From Pectinatus sottacetonis (lineage in GTDB: Bacteria; Bacillota; Negativicutes; Selenomonadales; Selenomonadaceae), in NCBI RefSeq assembly GCF_015732155.1, contig NZ_WIQK01000001.1, positions 873,501 through 937,500 of the forward strand: a stretch of DNA of 64,000 bases. The letters are read 5' to 3'. The position numbers and the translations under genes are program-made. The notes beneath the pieces were generated by a model that did not search any database, was not told where the DNA came from, and saw only the letters and a list, made by a program, of their open reading frames with translations. Below, piece after piece: positions 47,253-57,794 of this stretch; the stretch's first letter is position 1, and each line of letters opens with the position of its first letter.

Positions 47253-48242
47253 TTATTTCCCCTTATTGAGAGTTTTTTTACCTAAGAAACCACGTCCAAA
47301 AACTTTGATTGTATAATAAAAACCTACTAAAAACGGTATATATTCAGCAAATAACCGCCAACCAACAGCCACGACACCGACTGTTCCCTGCGGTGCAATA
47401 GTATTGAATAAAAGAATAAAACCACCTTCGGCAATACCCGATCCTCCCGGCGTAGGGGAAAAATACAAAAACAAATTCAAAAATACCATCCGTCCCATAA
47501 CCATTATCCAGTTTACTTTTGCACCAAGGCCCATTAATAAAAATGGTACTACCGCGTATAAAGCTATAAGACTTAACCCTGATATTATAAATACTTTAAA
47601 CATAGCTGCGGGAGAAGAAGATAAAAGCAGAATAGCTTTTTTATTATCATGATAAAATCCCATGAGTTTACGCCCTTTTTTATGTGAAATGCGTTTAGCT
47701 ATAAACACTGCCACTTTATCAAAAGAACCACTCACCATTGCCCATATTAAAGCGATGGTCCCAGCTATTGCGAGCAGTGAAAACCACATCAGCAACTTAT
47801 TAGATACCCATGGCAAAACTCCATCATCACTCAATAGAATAAATGGCATACATACAAATAAGAACAATATGGAAATAAGTGTTCTTACTACTACTATAAT
47901 TGCTGCTTTTCCCATAGGGACTTCTGCATATCGCAAAAACATTAACTGAGCTACTGCTCCACCAGAAAAACCAGGTGTCAAAAGAGCTAAAAAATAATTA
48001 CCAAAAACAACCCTTGCCGCCTGCATGGGGGTTATTTTTTCCCCTGACAACCGCACTAGTTGAATAAGTCTAAAACCATCTAAAAAAAGCCCGATCAATA
48101 CACTAAAAAATGCTGCTGCCACAGACCATGGCTGGAAATCAATCAAATTTCTCAAGGTATTAATGTCAACAGTAAAATATATTACGCAGTAAGAGATAAT
48201 TCCTACTAATAGTAGTAAAACTATAAGGCGCTTATAAAACAT
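47253..48242 (-). CDS. Flippase-like membrane protein (lysylphosphatidylglycerol synthase TM family, UPF0104)
   Basis: A 329-residue integral membrane protein with about eight hydrophobic segments. ALLTPGFSGGAVAQLMFLRYAEVP and FSPTPGGSGIAEGG are the two marks of the MprF-type membrane domain without the synthase part. Such proteins are predicted lipid or glycolipid flippases or transporters. The substrate is unknown. It lies 42 bp upstream of ruvB. Confidence 0.85.
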   Translation of the reverse strand: MFYKRLIVLLLLVGIISYCVIYFTVDINTLRNLIDFQPWSVAAAFFSVLIGLFLDGFRLIQLVRLSGEKITPMQAARVVFGNYFLALLTPGFSGGAVAQLMFLRYAEVPMGKAAIIVVVRTLISILFLFVCMPFILLSDDGVLPWVSNKLLMWFSLLAIAGTIALIWAMVSGSFDKVAVFIAKRISHKKGRKLMGFYHDNKKAILLLSSSPAAMFKVFIISGLSLIALYAVVPFLLMGLGAKVNWIMVMGRMVFLNLFLYFSPTPGGSGIAEGGFILLFNTIAPQGTVGVVAVGWRLFAEYIPFLVGFYYTIKVFGRGFLGKKTLNKGK

Positions 48243-48300
48243 TTAACTCTCCTTATCTCCTGTACAAATATAAAATCAATTTATTGCCCTGTCGTAAGAA

Positions 48301-48330
48301 ATGGCCTTTTGCTTGTTAACAAAAGGCCAT
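48301..48330 (-). terminator. Terminator of the min operon
   Basis: ATGGCCTTTTG pairs with CAAAAGGCCAT, 23 bp beyond the minE stop. The tail on the minus strand is short (TTTCTT). Confidence 0.65.
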
Positions 48331-48352
48331 CTCCCTGTCTTGCATATGTTTA

Positions 48353-48646
48353 CTACCTACGCATATTACGTGAAGACATAACTTGCGGTTTTATTCGTTT
48401 CACCGGTATATTAGCCAAAAGAGCCACCGAATTTTCATCATTTGACAAGCTTATCTCCATATCGTGCTGATTAATATCCATATAACTGGAAATAACTTTA
48501 ATAATATCGTCCTTTATATGATCTATAACTTCAGGTGAAATATTTGCTCTATCGTGTATAAGTACTACGCGCAGACGATCTTTGGCTACCTGTCCCGATG
48601 GCTTATCTACATCATGTCCGAACAGCTTCATAACAGCCTTTAACAT
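48353..48646 (-). CDS. minE: Cell division topological specificity factor MinE
   Basis: A 97-residue protein that sets MinCD oscillation. It has the usual AKDRLRVVLIHDRANI segment (the MinD-binding helix/strand) and a C-terminal dimerisation domain. It follows minD by 12 bp. Confidence 0.93.
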   Translation of the reverse strand: MLKAVMKLFGHDVDKPSGQVAKDRLRVVLIHDRANISPEVIDHIKDDIIKVISSYMDINQHDMEISLSNDENSVALLANIPVKRIKPQVMSSRNMRR

Positions 48647-48658
48647 GAATATACCTCC

Positions 48659-49447
48659 TTACACATGCAATATCTGTTTTAACTTATCAAACAGGGTCTT
48701 CTTCCTAAAATCAAGGAAAGGAATTTGTTCACCGCATATGCGCCCTACTATATTGGCATATGCCTGTCCCGCCAAAGATTTCTTATTACAGATAACTGGT
48801 TCACCACGGTTCGTGGATGTAACTACCAGTTCATCATCGGGAACCTGTCCAATACATTCTATAGCCAGTATATCGTTTATATCATCCATATCGAGCATAT
48901 CACCTGATTCAACCATATGACTTCTTATTCTGTTAACAATAAGCCTTATATGATCCTTATCAGCACGATTCAATTCCCCTATAATTTTATCAGCATCCCT
49001 GACTGCTGATATCTCGGGCATTGTCACAACAATAGCATAATCAGCAGCAGCTATTGCTGTTTTGAAGCCCTGCTCAATTCCTGCCGGGCAGTCAATGAGT
49101 ATATAATCGAACTCACCGCGCATCTCATTACATATATCAACAAGCTGCTGCCCATTAACAGATGATTTATCCCTTACCTGCGATGTTGGCAAAAGATACA
49201 ATGTTTCATATTTTTTATGGCGCACCAGAGCTTTTCTATAAGGAACACGCCCTGTAACAACATCCACCAAATCATACATAATACGATTTTCTAAACCGAG
49301 AAGCAGATCAAGATTTCTAAGCCCTGTATCAGTATCAATAAGTGCTACCTTATTACCTCTCTTAGCCAGTCCTACACCAAGGTTAGCAGTCGTAGTTGTC
49401 TTTCCTACGCCGCCTTTTCCCGATGTTATAACTATTACTTCACTCAT
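48659..49447 (-). CDS. minD: Septum-site determining ATPase MinD
   Basis: A 262-residue ParA-type ATPase that recruits MinC to the membrane. It has the deviant Walker A VITSGKGGVGKTTTTAN, LIDTDTGLRNLDLLLGLE, ILIDCPAGIEQGF, and a C-terminal amphipathic membrane-targeting helix (FDKLKQIL). It lies between minC and minE. Confidence 0.97.
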   Translation of the reverse strand: MSEVIVITSGKGGVGKTTTTANLGVGLAKRGNKVALIDTDTGLRNLDLLLGLENRIMYDLVDVVTGRVPYRKALVRHKKYETLYLLPTSQVRDKSSVNGQQLVDICNEMRGEFDYILIDCPAGIEQGFKTAIAAADYAIVVTMPEISAVRDADKIIGELNRADKDHIRLIVNRIRSHMVESGDMLDMDDINDILAIECIGQVPDDELVVTSTNRGEPVICNKKSLAGQAYANIVGRICGEQIPFLDFRKKTLFDKLKQILHV

Positions 49448-49458
49448 TTACATGCCTC

Positions 49459-50136
49459 CTACCGGTTAATTGCTTCTAAAACTATCTGCCCATCACTGAC
49501 ATAAGCTTTTTCCGGATAGGGAGCATCCGATTTTGACATCCATTTATCAGGAGCCCTTGCTACCATATCAGCAATTCGTATTTGCATAGGAATAAGATGA
49601 TTTGCCGATACTATTGCCCTTATATCACCAAAAGCACCTGCATGGACAATACCACGGCACGATCCCCTTACTTCAATATTTCCTCCGGCTATAATAGTAG
49701 CTCCCGGATTAACATTACCGTTTATAATTATTGATCCATCAGATATTACTTCCTGCCCATTTCTTATAGTCTGGTTTATAACTGTTGTTTTTAAAGGTTC
49801 ATCTTTTCCAGCACTATTTTTCTTTTCGCCACTGTCTTTTAGTTTATCAAATTGCATTTGTTCTTGTTTCAGCTGCTTTTCTATTTCTATATTTTGCAGT
49901 ACAAGACCATATGCTTTAAAAATATCTTTCAATTTCTGTTTTTGCCGTTTACCAAGCCATGCAGCATCAAGTTGAATTATCGTTCCTTCTTGAAAAAAGT
50001 TAAATGATGAATCCAACTTTTGTTTTATCAAATTTTCGATTGTAGCAAAATCGACTGTTTTAGCCAAAATCAGCTTTAAACCTGATCGACTGCCTTTAAA
50101 TACAACTTCATTCATAGCATTTATACATCCTACCAT
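49459..50136 (-). CDS. minC: Septum-site determining protein MinC
   Basis: About 218-225 residues. The N-terminal domain begins MNEVVFKGSRSGLKL. The C-terminal beta-helix has TIRNGQEVISDGSIIINGNVNPGA and GNIEVRGSCRGIVHAGAFGD. It blocks FtsZ assembly away from midcell. The start is either 50136 or, more like homologues, the ATG at 50115. It lies 11 bp before minD. Confidence 0.93.
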   Translation of the reverse strand: MVGCINAMNEVVFKGSRSGLKLILAKTVDFATIENLIKQKLDSSFNFFQEGTIIQLDAAWLGKRQKQKLKDIFKAYGLVLQNIEIEKQLKQEQMQFDKLKDSGEKKNSAGKDEPLKTTVINQTIRNGQEVISDGSIIINGNVNPGATIIAGGNIEVRGSCRGIVHAGAFGDIRAIVSANHLIPMQIRIADMVARAPDKWMSKSDAPYPEKAYVSDGQIVLEAINR

Positions 50137-50355
50137 ACAATAATTAATTTATGGCCGTACAAAATAAGCCTCTTATATTCAAAATTCGCTCTAACTGCCG
50201 CATATTCCTGCTTAATAAATTAGTTCTTATACCAAGAGATTTTTTAAATTTCTCAGACATATAAAATGACCACTAAGAACATTAATAAGATTACAATTTA
50301 TCCTATAAAATTAAGATCAAAAACCAGCATTAAGTTTAACCATAAAATAGACTTA

Positions 50356-52203
50356 TTATTGTTTTACCTGTACACCTGATTTTATCTTATTATTATCGAC
50401 TATTGCATTTAATTTCTGCAGATCTATCAGTGGTGGTTCTGGTGTCAAATGAAAAGCTGCTTCCAATATCTGTTTACCTATAGGAACTGCTGACTGCGAT
50501 CCATAACCACCATTTACCACTATAACAGAAACTACTATCTGAGGATCTTCAAACGGCCCGTAAGCTACAAACCATCCGTGATCTGCTCCATGCGGATTTT
50601 CTGCCGTCCCTGTTTTTCCTGCAATATTGATAGGAAAAGATCCGCCAAATATTGAAGCAGCTGTTCCTATCCGGGTAACTTCCAACAAACTCTTTTGGAT
50701 GAGTTTTATAATAGCTGGATCCACACCATCCAAATGACTCAAAGCAACCGGATTAAATTTTTTATAAAGACTGCCATCAGGATTAGTTATCCTATCAACT
50801 AAATATGGTTTATATCGTGTTCCGCCATTTGCTATTTCACTCATTACCATAGCTGCCTGTATAGGCGTAACAAGATCAAAACCTTGCCCAATAGCTGCAT
50901 CAAGTGTTTCTGATAAATACCATGGTTGATGGTAAACTTTCATCTTATATTCCTTGCTGGCAACAAGACCACTTGATTCATAGGGTAGATCAATTCCTGT
51001 CTTCTGTCCCAATCCAAACATTTTAGCATATCTGCCCAGCGTATCAATGCCAAGGCGATGTCCCATTTCATAAAAATACACATTATCCGAATGAGCCAGC
51101 GCCTGACTAAAGTCTATCCAACCCAAAGCTTCTCCACCTGCATTATGTTTAGGCACAAGCCAGTATACCCCAGAATCAAACAATTTTTCATCAGGAGTAA
51201 CTTTATGTTCATTAAGAGCTGCTGTACCGGTAACTATTTTAAATACAGAACCTGGTGGATATTCGCCTGTAATGGCCTTATTATCCATAGGATGGTATTC
51301 ATTATTGTTTATCGCATTCCAGTCTTTCACTGATATTCCCCTGGCAAATTTATTAGGATCAAAGGAAGGACGACTGGATATAGCTAAAATAGCCCCTGTT
51401 TTAGGATTCATAACAACGGCTGCCGCTGCATGTGCCCCAATTTTTTTCAGCTGATCATCAATTGCCTTTTCTACGGCAAGCTGTAATGGCATATCTATAG
51501 TCAAATGCAAATCTTTTCCAGGAACAGGATCTTTCTTTCCCAGTATCTCAACTGGTTTTCCTGAAGCATCTACCTCAACTTGTTCACCACCAGGTACTCC
51601 CCGTAGATATTGGTCATATACTTTTTCTAAGCCAAACTTGCCAATTATATCACCTAATTTATAATTTTGGTCTTTATGCAATTTTAATTCACGATCATTT
51701 ATTTCCCCTACATAGCCAAAAGCATGTGCTGCTATGTTTTTGTAAATATAATCCCTGACAGGCTGTGCTTCAACGACAACTCCGGGATATTTTTCTTTTT
51801 GTTCTTCAATAATAGTCCATATTTCCGGCCCAACATCAGTTTTTAACCGAATTGGATCAAATCCACTATGTTTCTCTATTTTCGCTTCAATATCTTTTTT
51901 ATCCATTTTCAGCAAAACTGATAATTTATCTATAAGCTGCGGACTTATTTTTTTACTAAGCGGCAATATTGCCACTGTAAACCCTGGTTCATTTATAACA
52001 ACAGGATTACCATGACAATCATACATTGTACCACGCGGTGCCATTGTAGGAATAATGCGTATCCGATTTCCCTCTGCCTGGCGCTTATAAAAATCACCCT
52101 GATATATTTGCAGATATCCTAGTCTAGCAATTAGTATTAATATTATTACTACTGAAATAATGGATAAAGCCTTTAATCTGCCTGCTGTTTCTTTAGAACC
52201 CAA
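50356..52203 (-). CDS. mrdA: Penicillin-binding protein 2 (elongasome transpeptidase)
   Basis: A 615-residue class B PBP that crosslinks peptidoglycan during rod elongation. It has one N-terminal membrane helix, the dimerisation domain start APRGTMYDCHGNPVV, the SxxK active site YPPGSVFKIVTG, the SDN motif in ALAHSDNVYFYEMG, and KTG in IAGKTGTAENPHG. It follows mreD within the mreBCD cluster, as is usual. About 220 bp without a gene separate it from minC. Confidence 0.96.
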   Translation of the reverse strand: MGSKETAGRLKALSIISVVIILILIARLGYLQIYQGDFYKRQAEGNRIRIIPTMAPRGTMYDCHGNPVVINEPGFTVAILPLSKKISPQLIDKLSVLLKMDKKDIEAKIEKHSGFDPIRLKTDVGPEIWTIIEEQKEKYPGVVVEAQPVRDYIYKNIAAHAFGYVGEINDRELKLHKDQNYKLGDIIGKFGLEKVYDQYLRGVPGGEQVEVDASGKPVEILGKKDPVPGKDLHLTIDMPLQLAVEKAIDDQLKKIGAHAAAAVVMNPKTGAILAISSRPSFDPNKFARGISVKDWNAINNNEYHPMDNKAITGEYPPGSVFKIVTGTAALNEHKVTPDEKLFDSGVYWLVPKHNAGGEALGWIDFSQALAHSDNVYFYEMGHRLGIDTLGRYAKMFGLGQKTGIDLPYESSGLVASKEYKMKVYHQPWYLSETLDAAIGQGFDLVTPIQAAMVMSEIANGGTRYKPYLVDRITNPDGSLYKKFNPVALSHLDGVDPAIIKLIQKSLLEVTRIGTAASIFGGSFPINIAGKTGTAENPHGADHGWFVAYGPFEDPQIVVSVIVVNGGYGSQSAVPIGKQILEAAFHLTPEPPLIDLQKLNAIVDNNKIKSGVQVKQ

Positions 52204-52247
52204 ACTTTATTCTCCCCATTTATCAATTAAGACACCTGCACGGTGTC

Positions 52248-52739
52248 TTAATTATCAAAACTCTTATTTTTCAACCACCATACTATTCTATGAACAAAAT
52301 ACGAAAAAATCAAATTATATATTAATGGTATAAACAGCAAATTATGCAAACTTTGCAATATGTCAATATGATACCCTAACAATACAACAATAACAGTCAA
52401 AATCACATAATTTGCTGTTGTTGCCACAATCGAGGAAACTAATGGCAAAAAGAATTTTTTTTCATATACCTTATCTATCATAAAACCAAAGCAAAAACCT
52501 ATTATCATTTTGCTAAATGCATTAAAACCAAGAAAAGTTCCTGAAGCAATATCCTGTAAAAGTCCACCACAAAATCCAGCAAAAGCTCCTTGTTTAAAAC
52601 CATGTGTCAAAGCAAAAGACACTGTTAACAGCAAAATCAAATCCACATTAACATTATCAAAGGTAATTAAACGAAAAATTGATGTCTGTAAAATGTAGGC
52701 TATGAGAAAGACTACCACCCAAATTAATGATTTTTTCAT
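52248..52739 (-). CDS. mreD: Rod-shape determining protein MreD
   Basis: A 163-residue protein with about five membrane segments, as expected for MreD: FLIAYILQTSIF, LILLLTVSFALTHGFKQGAFAGF and DIASGTFLGFNAFSKM. It is a membrane partner of MreC and PBP2. It overlaps mreC by 4 bp. Confidence 0.92.
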   Translation of the reverse strand: MKKSLIWVVVFLIAYILQTSIFRLITFDNVNVDLILLLTVSFALTHGFKQGAFAGFCGGLLQDIASGTFLGFNAFSKMIIGFCFGFMIDKVYEKKFFLPLVSSIVATTANYVILTVIVVLLGYHIDILQSLHNLLFIPLIYNLIFSYFVHRIVWWLKNKSFDN

Positions 52740-53656
52740 TTTGGAACACCTTCTCTTTTCAGCTGTTGTCCATCAGCCGCCCGCTGCATTTGTTTTATAA
52801 GCTGTTCCGGTGGCAATCGACGAGAATTTACAATTATTGCCACATCTTCCAATTTCTGAAAATCAACAGCTGGTTTTACTACTGCATATTTCAACAATCC
52901 ACCAGCTTCATTTTTTACACTTTCCACAATGCCAATAAAAATTCCCTTAGGATAAATCCCCCCCAATCCCGATGTTATAATTTGATCTCCATTTTTCACA
53001 TCTGCTGAACGAGGAATATTTTCCATATGAATTTCCGCTTTTTTGTTAATATCACCTTTTACAATTCCTGCAACCCGTGAATCACTGCGTTGAACCATTG
53101 CGCCTACAGCAACTCTAGGATCAGTAATTAGCCCTACCAAAGAATAATTATCATAAACTTCAATTATATATCCTACCAGACCGGCAGGTGTAACAACAGG
53201 CATATCTTTTTTTATCCCATCATTGCTGCCGCGATCAATTACCACATTATTGATCCATGTTGACGAATCGCGGGCAATAACAGAAGCTGTTACCAGCTGG
53301 AAATTTTTAGCTGACTGTTTATAATTAAGAAGTTCTCTCAATCTCTTATTTTCTGCAGCCAGCTCTGAATCTTTCAAGTTTTGTTCACGCAATTTTATAA
53401 CTTCATTTTTTAAAAGCTTATTTTCTTCATGCAGTGTCATCAAGTCATTTACATTTTTAATAATACTGCCGCTTTTATTGCTTATTCCCGAAGCAAAACT
53501 CTGAAGCGGAGCTAAAAGTGTTATAACCACACGATTAGTTAATGGTATTGAAACTTTGCCCTTAGCTGAAAAAAATATCATACAAAAAAGACTAAGCAAA
53601 ACAAGTATAAGTATCCATATTTTTTTCCCTACAGGCCCATTTGTCTGCATACTCAT
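52736..53656 (-). CDS. mreC: Rod-shape determining protein MreC
   Basis: A 306-residue protein with one N-terminal membrane helix, a coiled coil rich in E, K and L at about residues 65-110 (LMTLHEENKLLKNEVIKL), and a C-terminal beta domain with DRGSNDGIKKDMPVV and GDQIITSGLGGIYPKGI. It scaffolds the elongasome outside the membrane. It lies 14 bp after mreB. Confidence 0.96.
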   Translation of the reverse strand: MSMQTNGPVGKKIWILILVLLSLFCMIFFSAKGKVSIPLTNRVVITLLAPLQSFASGISNKSGSIIKNVNDLMTLHEENKLLKNEVIKLREQNLKDSELAAENKRLRELLNYKQSAKNFQLVTASVIARDSSTWINNVVIDRGSNDGIKKDMPVVTPAGLVGYIIEVYDNYSLVGLITDPRVAVGAMVQRSDSRVAGIVKGDINKKAEIHMENIPRSADVKNGDQIITSGLGGIYPKGIFIGIVESVKNEAGGLLKYAVVKPAVDFQKLEDVAIIVNSRRLPPEQLIKQMQRAADGQQLKREGVPK

Positions 53657-53670
53657 CTCTTATCCGCTTC

Positions 53671-54705
53671 TCATCTTAATTTTTTTGTTGTCATCATAAC
53701 ACGTTTCAGAAGATCTATATTCCCCAATGATTTTCCTGTTCCTTCGCCTACGCAAGAAAGTGGATCTTCTGCTATAAGGACTGGCATACCCGTTTCCTTA
53801 CTCAACAATTTATCAAGATTTGACAAAAGTGCTCCGCCACCTGTCATCATTATACCGTGATCCATTACATCGGCTGCAAGTTCAGGCGGTGTACGTTCCA
53901 AAGTATTTTTAACCGCTTCCACAATTTTATGTACAGGTTCTCTTAATGCTTCTTCTATTTCCTTATCGCTTACGTCAAGTACTTTAGGCAATCCACTGAC
54001 CAGATCACGCCCTCTTATCTCCATTGTTTTACTAGTTTCTGGAACAATAGCTGTCCCAATATTAATCTTTATTTCTTCAGCTGTACGTTCACCTATCATA
54101 AGATTATACATTCTCTTTATATATTGGACGATCGATGTATCCATTTCATCGCCGCCAATCCTTATAGAACAGCTTGTTACTATACCACCTAAAGAAATAA
54201 CAGCAATTTCTGTCGTACCTCCCCCGATATCTACAACCATACTACCAGTTGCTTCTTCCACTGGTAATCCTGCCCCGATAGCTGCCGCCATTGGTTCTTC
54301 AATCAGATAAGCTTCATTTGCCCCTGCCTGGCGGACTGCATCAATAACAGCACGTTTTTCAACTTCTGTTACTCCGGAAGGAACGCCTACTACTACACGT
54401 GGTTTTATGAAAGAACTACGGTTCATGGCCTTGCCAATAAAGTATTTGAGCATTGACTGCGTTACATTAAAATCTGCAATAACGCCATCCTTCATCGGTC
54501 TTATAGCTACGATATTACCAGGCGTGCGCCCTATCATTCTTTTTGCTTCTTCTCCAACTGCCAACACATTGCCAGAGTCTCTATCTATTGCTACAACTGA
54601 TGGCTCACGCAGGACTATTCCTTTACCCTTAACATGCACCAGTGTATTTGCTGTTCCTAAATCTATTCCCATATCATGAGAAAAACCGCCAAAAATATTC
54701 CACAT
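53671..54705 (-). CDS. mreB: Rod-shape determining actin-like protein MreB
   Basis: A 344-residue actin-fold filament protein. Nucleotide-site motifs are [37 protein letters not shown] and [16 protein letters not shown]. It guides cell-wall synthesis along the rod. It is the first gene of the mreB-mreC-mreD-mrdA block. Confidence 0.97.
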   Translation of the reverse strand: MWNIFGGFSHDMGIDLGTANTLVHVKGKGIVLREPSVVAIDRDSGNVLAVGEEAKRMIGRTPGNIVAIRPMKDGVIADFNVTQSMLKYFIGKAMNRSSFIKPRVVVGVPSGVTEVEKRAVIDAVRQAGANEAYLIEEPMAAAIGAGLPVEEATGSMVVDIGGGTTEIAVISLGGIVTSCSIRIGGDEMDTSIVQYIKRMYNLMIGERTAEEIKINIGTAIVPETSKTMEIRGRDLVSGLPKVLDVSDKEIEEALREPVHKIVEAVKNTLERTPPELAADVMDHGIMMTGGGALLSNLDKLLSKETGMPVLIAEDPLSCVGEGTGKSLGNIDLLKRVMMTTKKLR

Positions 54706-55094
54706 TCTAAAAACTTTCTCCCTTCAACTTTACGAAAATAAGAATTAGATTTATATTAAATCCATTAATTTCATTTTATAAAACATATTTTCTTACTTCA
54801 GGTGAATTTTCTTCCCCTAAAAACGAAAAACTATTTATGCACACAAAATAAGCGTTTTTTATTTACTCCTTATTTAATGTACTCAAATTAGTATATCGCA
54901 CAATCATCCTTAATACAATCATCATATATGTTTTAAGTATCTACATAGTCTGTTAGGTTTTCTTTCTCTACTGCATCCAAACATATTTGATAATAAATTA
55001 AAGTTGCTCGATATACTCACCAGTTCAATATTGTACAAAAAGCCTAAAAATATTTTCTAATGTAAAAGGACTGTTTACCTTAAGCGAAAAATAA
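54706..55094. other. Intergenic region upstream of mreB
   Basis: About 390 AT-rich bases. It should contain the mreB promoter, but no convincing boxes, repeats or small genes were seen. Confidence 0.4.
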
Positions 55095-55790
55095 TTAATC
55101 TATTAATCCTTTTTCCTTTAAACTTATGTACTTATTATACCCTATTATTATATGATCTACTACATTAATTCCCATTATTTGACCAGCTTTTATCAATCTT
55201 CGCGTTGTAGCTATATCTTCTCCGCTTGGCGTTGGATCCCCGCTAGGATGATTATGCGTTAAAATTATTGATGATGCCGCATTTTTTAATGCCTCACTAA
55301 AAACTTCCCGCGGATGAACAATTGAAGCGTTCAATATTCCTACTGATATTACACGAAAAGACAATACCTGATTTTTTATATTCAAAAGAACTATCGCGAA
55401 TTTTTCTTTAGTTTCATAACGTAAACGAGGTATAATATATCGGGCTGCGTCGGACGGACTATTTATGGAAAATTTTTTTCCAAACGGTTCCTGAGAAATC
55501 CGTCTTCCTAATTCAACTGCTGCCAGAACAGTAGCTGCTTTGGCAGGTCCTATTCCATGTACCTTACTCAATTGAGTTGCTGATAAATTCATTATTGAAG
55601 TCAAGCCTTGTTCCTTAAATAATGCCAGCAAATTTTCAGCTACATGCAAAACAGATATTTTCTTAGTGCCTGAACGCAATAAAATTGCTAAAAGTTCAGC
55701 ATCACTAAGCGACTTTACCCCACAGGAAATAAGCTTTTCACGTGGCCGTTCCTGCTCCGGTAAATCACGAACCATTGTATTATCTTTCAT
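55095..55790 (-). CDS. radC: RadC-family JAB1/MPN-domain protein
   Basis: A 231-residue protein with an N-terminal helix-hairpin-helix region (LSKVHGIGPAKAATVLAAVELGRR) and a C-terminal metalloprotease-like domain carrying the JAMM motif ILTHNHPSGDPTPS. It is named after DNA repair but its true function is unsettled. It lies upstream of mreB on the same strand, a common arrangement in Firmicutes. Confidence 0.94.
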   Translation of the reverse strand: MKDNTMVRDLPEQERPREKLISCGVKSLSDAELLAILLRSGTKKISVLHVAENLLALFKEQGLTSIMNLSATQLSKVHGIGPAKAATVLAAVELGRRISQEPFGKKFSINSPSDAARYIIPRLRYETKEKFAIVLLNIKNQVLSFRVISVGILNASIVHPREVFSEALKNAASSIILTHNHPSGDPTPSGEDIATTRRLIKAGQIMGINVVDHIIIGYNKYISLKEKGLID

Positions 55791-56101
55791 ATCAATACCT
55801 CTAACCGCTAAACCAATTCAAAGCTTTTAGCCTCCGATATCTTACTTATAATAGTATATACTGTAACAAAAATACTATACCAAATAAATCAGTGTAAGAC
55901 AACGACTATTTTTAATAAATTACCATAAAAATGAAAATTATTTATGACTATTTTAATAATATTTTTTATCTTAAGATTATGTTAAAATCCTCTAAAAGCC
56001 TTATAATACTTGACTACTATATACCTCTAATGTATAATTTCAATAAAGATATCATGTAGTCTAATATTATTATATTATACATTGGAAATGAAGCGAAAGC
56101 A
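55791..56101. other. Divergent intergenic region radC / sigH
   Basis: About 310 AT-rich bases between divergent genes. No gene, RNA or clear repeat was seen. Confidence 0.4.
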
Positions 56102-56128
56102 TTGTCACATTTCCGGACTGGAGCGATG

Positions 56129-57007
56129 ATGCTAATGATTATGGACAATAAAAATAGTACTATTAACAATGAACAATCTATTAATAAATTAAAAGATGAT
56201 GCATTTATGAATAAGGAAGATTCTTCTGAAAACAGCATAAAACCAACTAACGTCAACAACTACAGCGACCAACTTAATAACTGTGATATCAGCAAAATAG
56301 AAGATATATTGGCTAATTTAAGTGATGAAGAATTATTATTTGAAATTAAAACTAAGCAAAATAAATATGCCTTAGAATTTTTAATTAAAAAATACCGTAA
56401 TTTTGTGCGTGTAAGAGCCCGCTCATATTTTTTAATTGGTGCCGACCGGGAAGATATAATTCAAGAGGGAATGATCGGGTTATATAAAGCCGTGCGTGAT
56501 TTTCGCGATGAAAAACTTTCTTCCTTTCGTGCTTTTGCTGAATTATGCGTAACCAGACAGATAATTACAGCTATAAAAACCGCTACGCGCCAAAAACATA
56601 TTCCTTTAAACTCATATATATCACTTAATAAACCTATATATGACGAAGATTCAGACCGTACTCTACTTGATATTTTATCGGGAACAAATATAACCGATCC
56701 AGAAGAACTTATGATAAATCGTGAAGAATTTCGTGCCATTGAGGGTAAAATGGAACAAATTTTAAGTGATCTTGAATGGAAAGTACTAATGTCTTATCTT
56801 GACGGAAAATCTTATCAGGAAATTGCTGTTGATTTAAATCGTCATGTAAAATCTATTGATAATGCCTTGCAGCGAGTAAAACGCAAGCTGGAAAAATATA
56901 TGACAAGCCGTGCTAAAGCTGAGGATCGTATGCCCTATAAGCAATCAAATAAAAAAAATGATCATTTTGATGACCTATATATCAGTTTACATTCCAAAAA
57001 TGATTAG
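56129..57007 (+). CDS. sigH: SigH-like RNA polymerase sigma factor with long N-terminal extension
   Basis: A sigma-70 family factor related to SigH of spore-formers. The core has LSDEELLFEIKTKQNKYALEF, SYFLIGADREDIIQEGMIGL, AVRDFRDEKLSSFRAFAELC and region 4 YLDGKSYQEIAVDLNRHVKSI. About 60 residues of polar, Asn/Ser-rich sequence precede the core, which is not usual for SigH, and about 30 polar residues follow it. Several ATGs lie close together (56126, 56129, 56135, 56141). TGGAG just upstream favours 56129. The gene stands alone and ends at a strong terminator. Confidence 0.85.
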   Translation: MLMIMDNKNSTINNEQSINKLKDDAFMNKEDSSENSIKPTNVNNYSDQLNNCDISKIEDILANLSDEELLFEIKTKQNKYALEFLIKKYRNFVRVRARSYFLIGADREDIIQEGMIGLYKAVRDFRDEKLSSFRAFAELCVTRQIITAIKTATRQKHIPLNSYISLNKPIYDEDSDRTLLDILSGTNITDPEELMINREEFRAIEGKMEQILSDLEWKVLMSYLDGKSYQEIAVDLNRHVKSIDNALQRVKRKLEKYMTSRAKAEDRMPYKQSNKKNDHFDDLYISLHSKND

Positions 57008-57144
57008 TGAGCTTACTACACGATATCATAACTCTGGTTATTCCTAATTAAACAGCTGAAGAGTTTACAATTATAGAAAATTAACCTTTCATTGATTGGC
57101 TTTATTCATACAGTAGCTTTATTATTATTTTTGCCTAATGAAAT

Positions 57145-57200
57145 TAAAAAAAGAGAATGTGACAAAATGATTTACCATTTTGTCACATTCTCTTTTTTTA
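57145..57200. terminator. Bidirectional terminator between sigH and the convergent gene
   Basis: AGAGAATGTGACAAAATG and its exact complement form an 18-bp stem, with an A run on one side and T7 on the other. It serves both converging transcripts. Confidence 0.9.
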
Positions 57201-57773
57201 TTGTCCATATGGTGTTTTAGTATCAGTTTGAAAAACTTCCCGATAATCCATACTATTCATTTTTACTAACAATCTATAAAAAAAGTATATATTACCTGCC
57301 GCTCCTATTTCATAAACTGCAACAATCAAATATGTGATGACTTCCTGTCCATTTGTATCCACTAAAGAAATAAAGCACCCTGCTAACATCATCAATATTG
57401 ACTTTGCAATCTCAAACTTCATTGCTCGTACTAAATAAACGTAATTTTGGGGATTTGGACTCCAAACAGCACGATTTACTAGCAAAATTAAAATAGTAAA
57501 AATAGCTGTTGTCGCTACTAATACCGCATCTGTTGGCAACAACATTGTTAGAAATGCACAAATAATTGCTCCAGGCCAATTAAATGGCAGTATCATTCCA
57601 ATAAAAATCAACCAGCTCACAGACAATTGGGCAACCGCATTACTAGTATACAAAAAATAAAAACCCAGTATCCATATTACGCCTGCTAATTCAACAGCTA
57701 AGAGGATGCCTGATAATATTCGCATGCTGCTTATAATGCCTAACTTCCCCGACATATCATGACTATTAAACAT
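57198..57773 (-). CDS. Hypothetical membrane protein
   Basis: A 191-residue protein with about five hydrophobic segments (near residues 18-44, 50-65, 70-100, 120-142 and 146-168) and a short polar C-terminus. It has no motif that I recognise. It lies 21 bp after the P1-family peptidase gene on the same strand and may be co-transcribed with it. The stop codon falls at the edge of the shared terminator. The first ATG is used. The second (MSGKLGII) is also possible. Confidence 0.65.
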   Translation of the reverse strand: MFNSHDMSGKLGIISSMRILSGILLAVELAGVIWILGFYFLYTSNAVAQLSVSWLIFIGMILPFNWPGAIICAFLTMLLPTDAVLVATTAIFTILILLVNRAVWSPNPQNYVYLVRAMKFEIAKSILMMLAGCFISLVDTNGQEVITYLIVAVYEIGAAGNIYFFYRLLVKMNSMDYREVFQTDTKTPYGQ

Positions 57774-57794
57774 AATAAAATTTAGACCTTTCTT

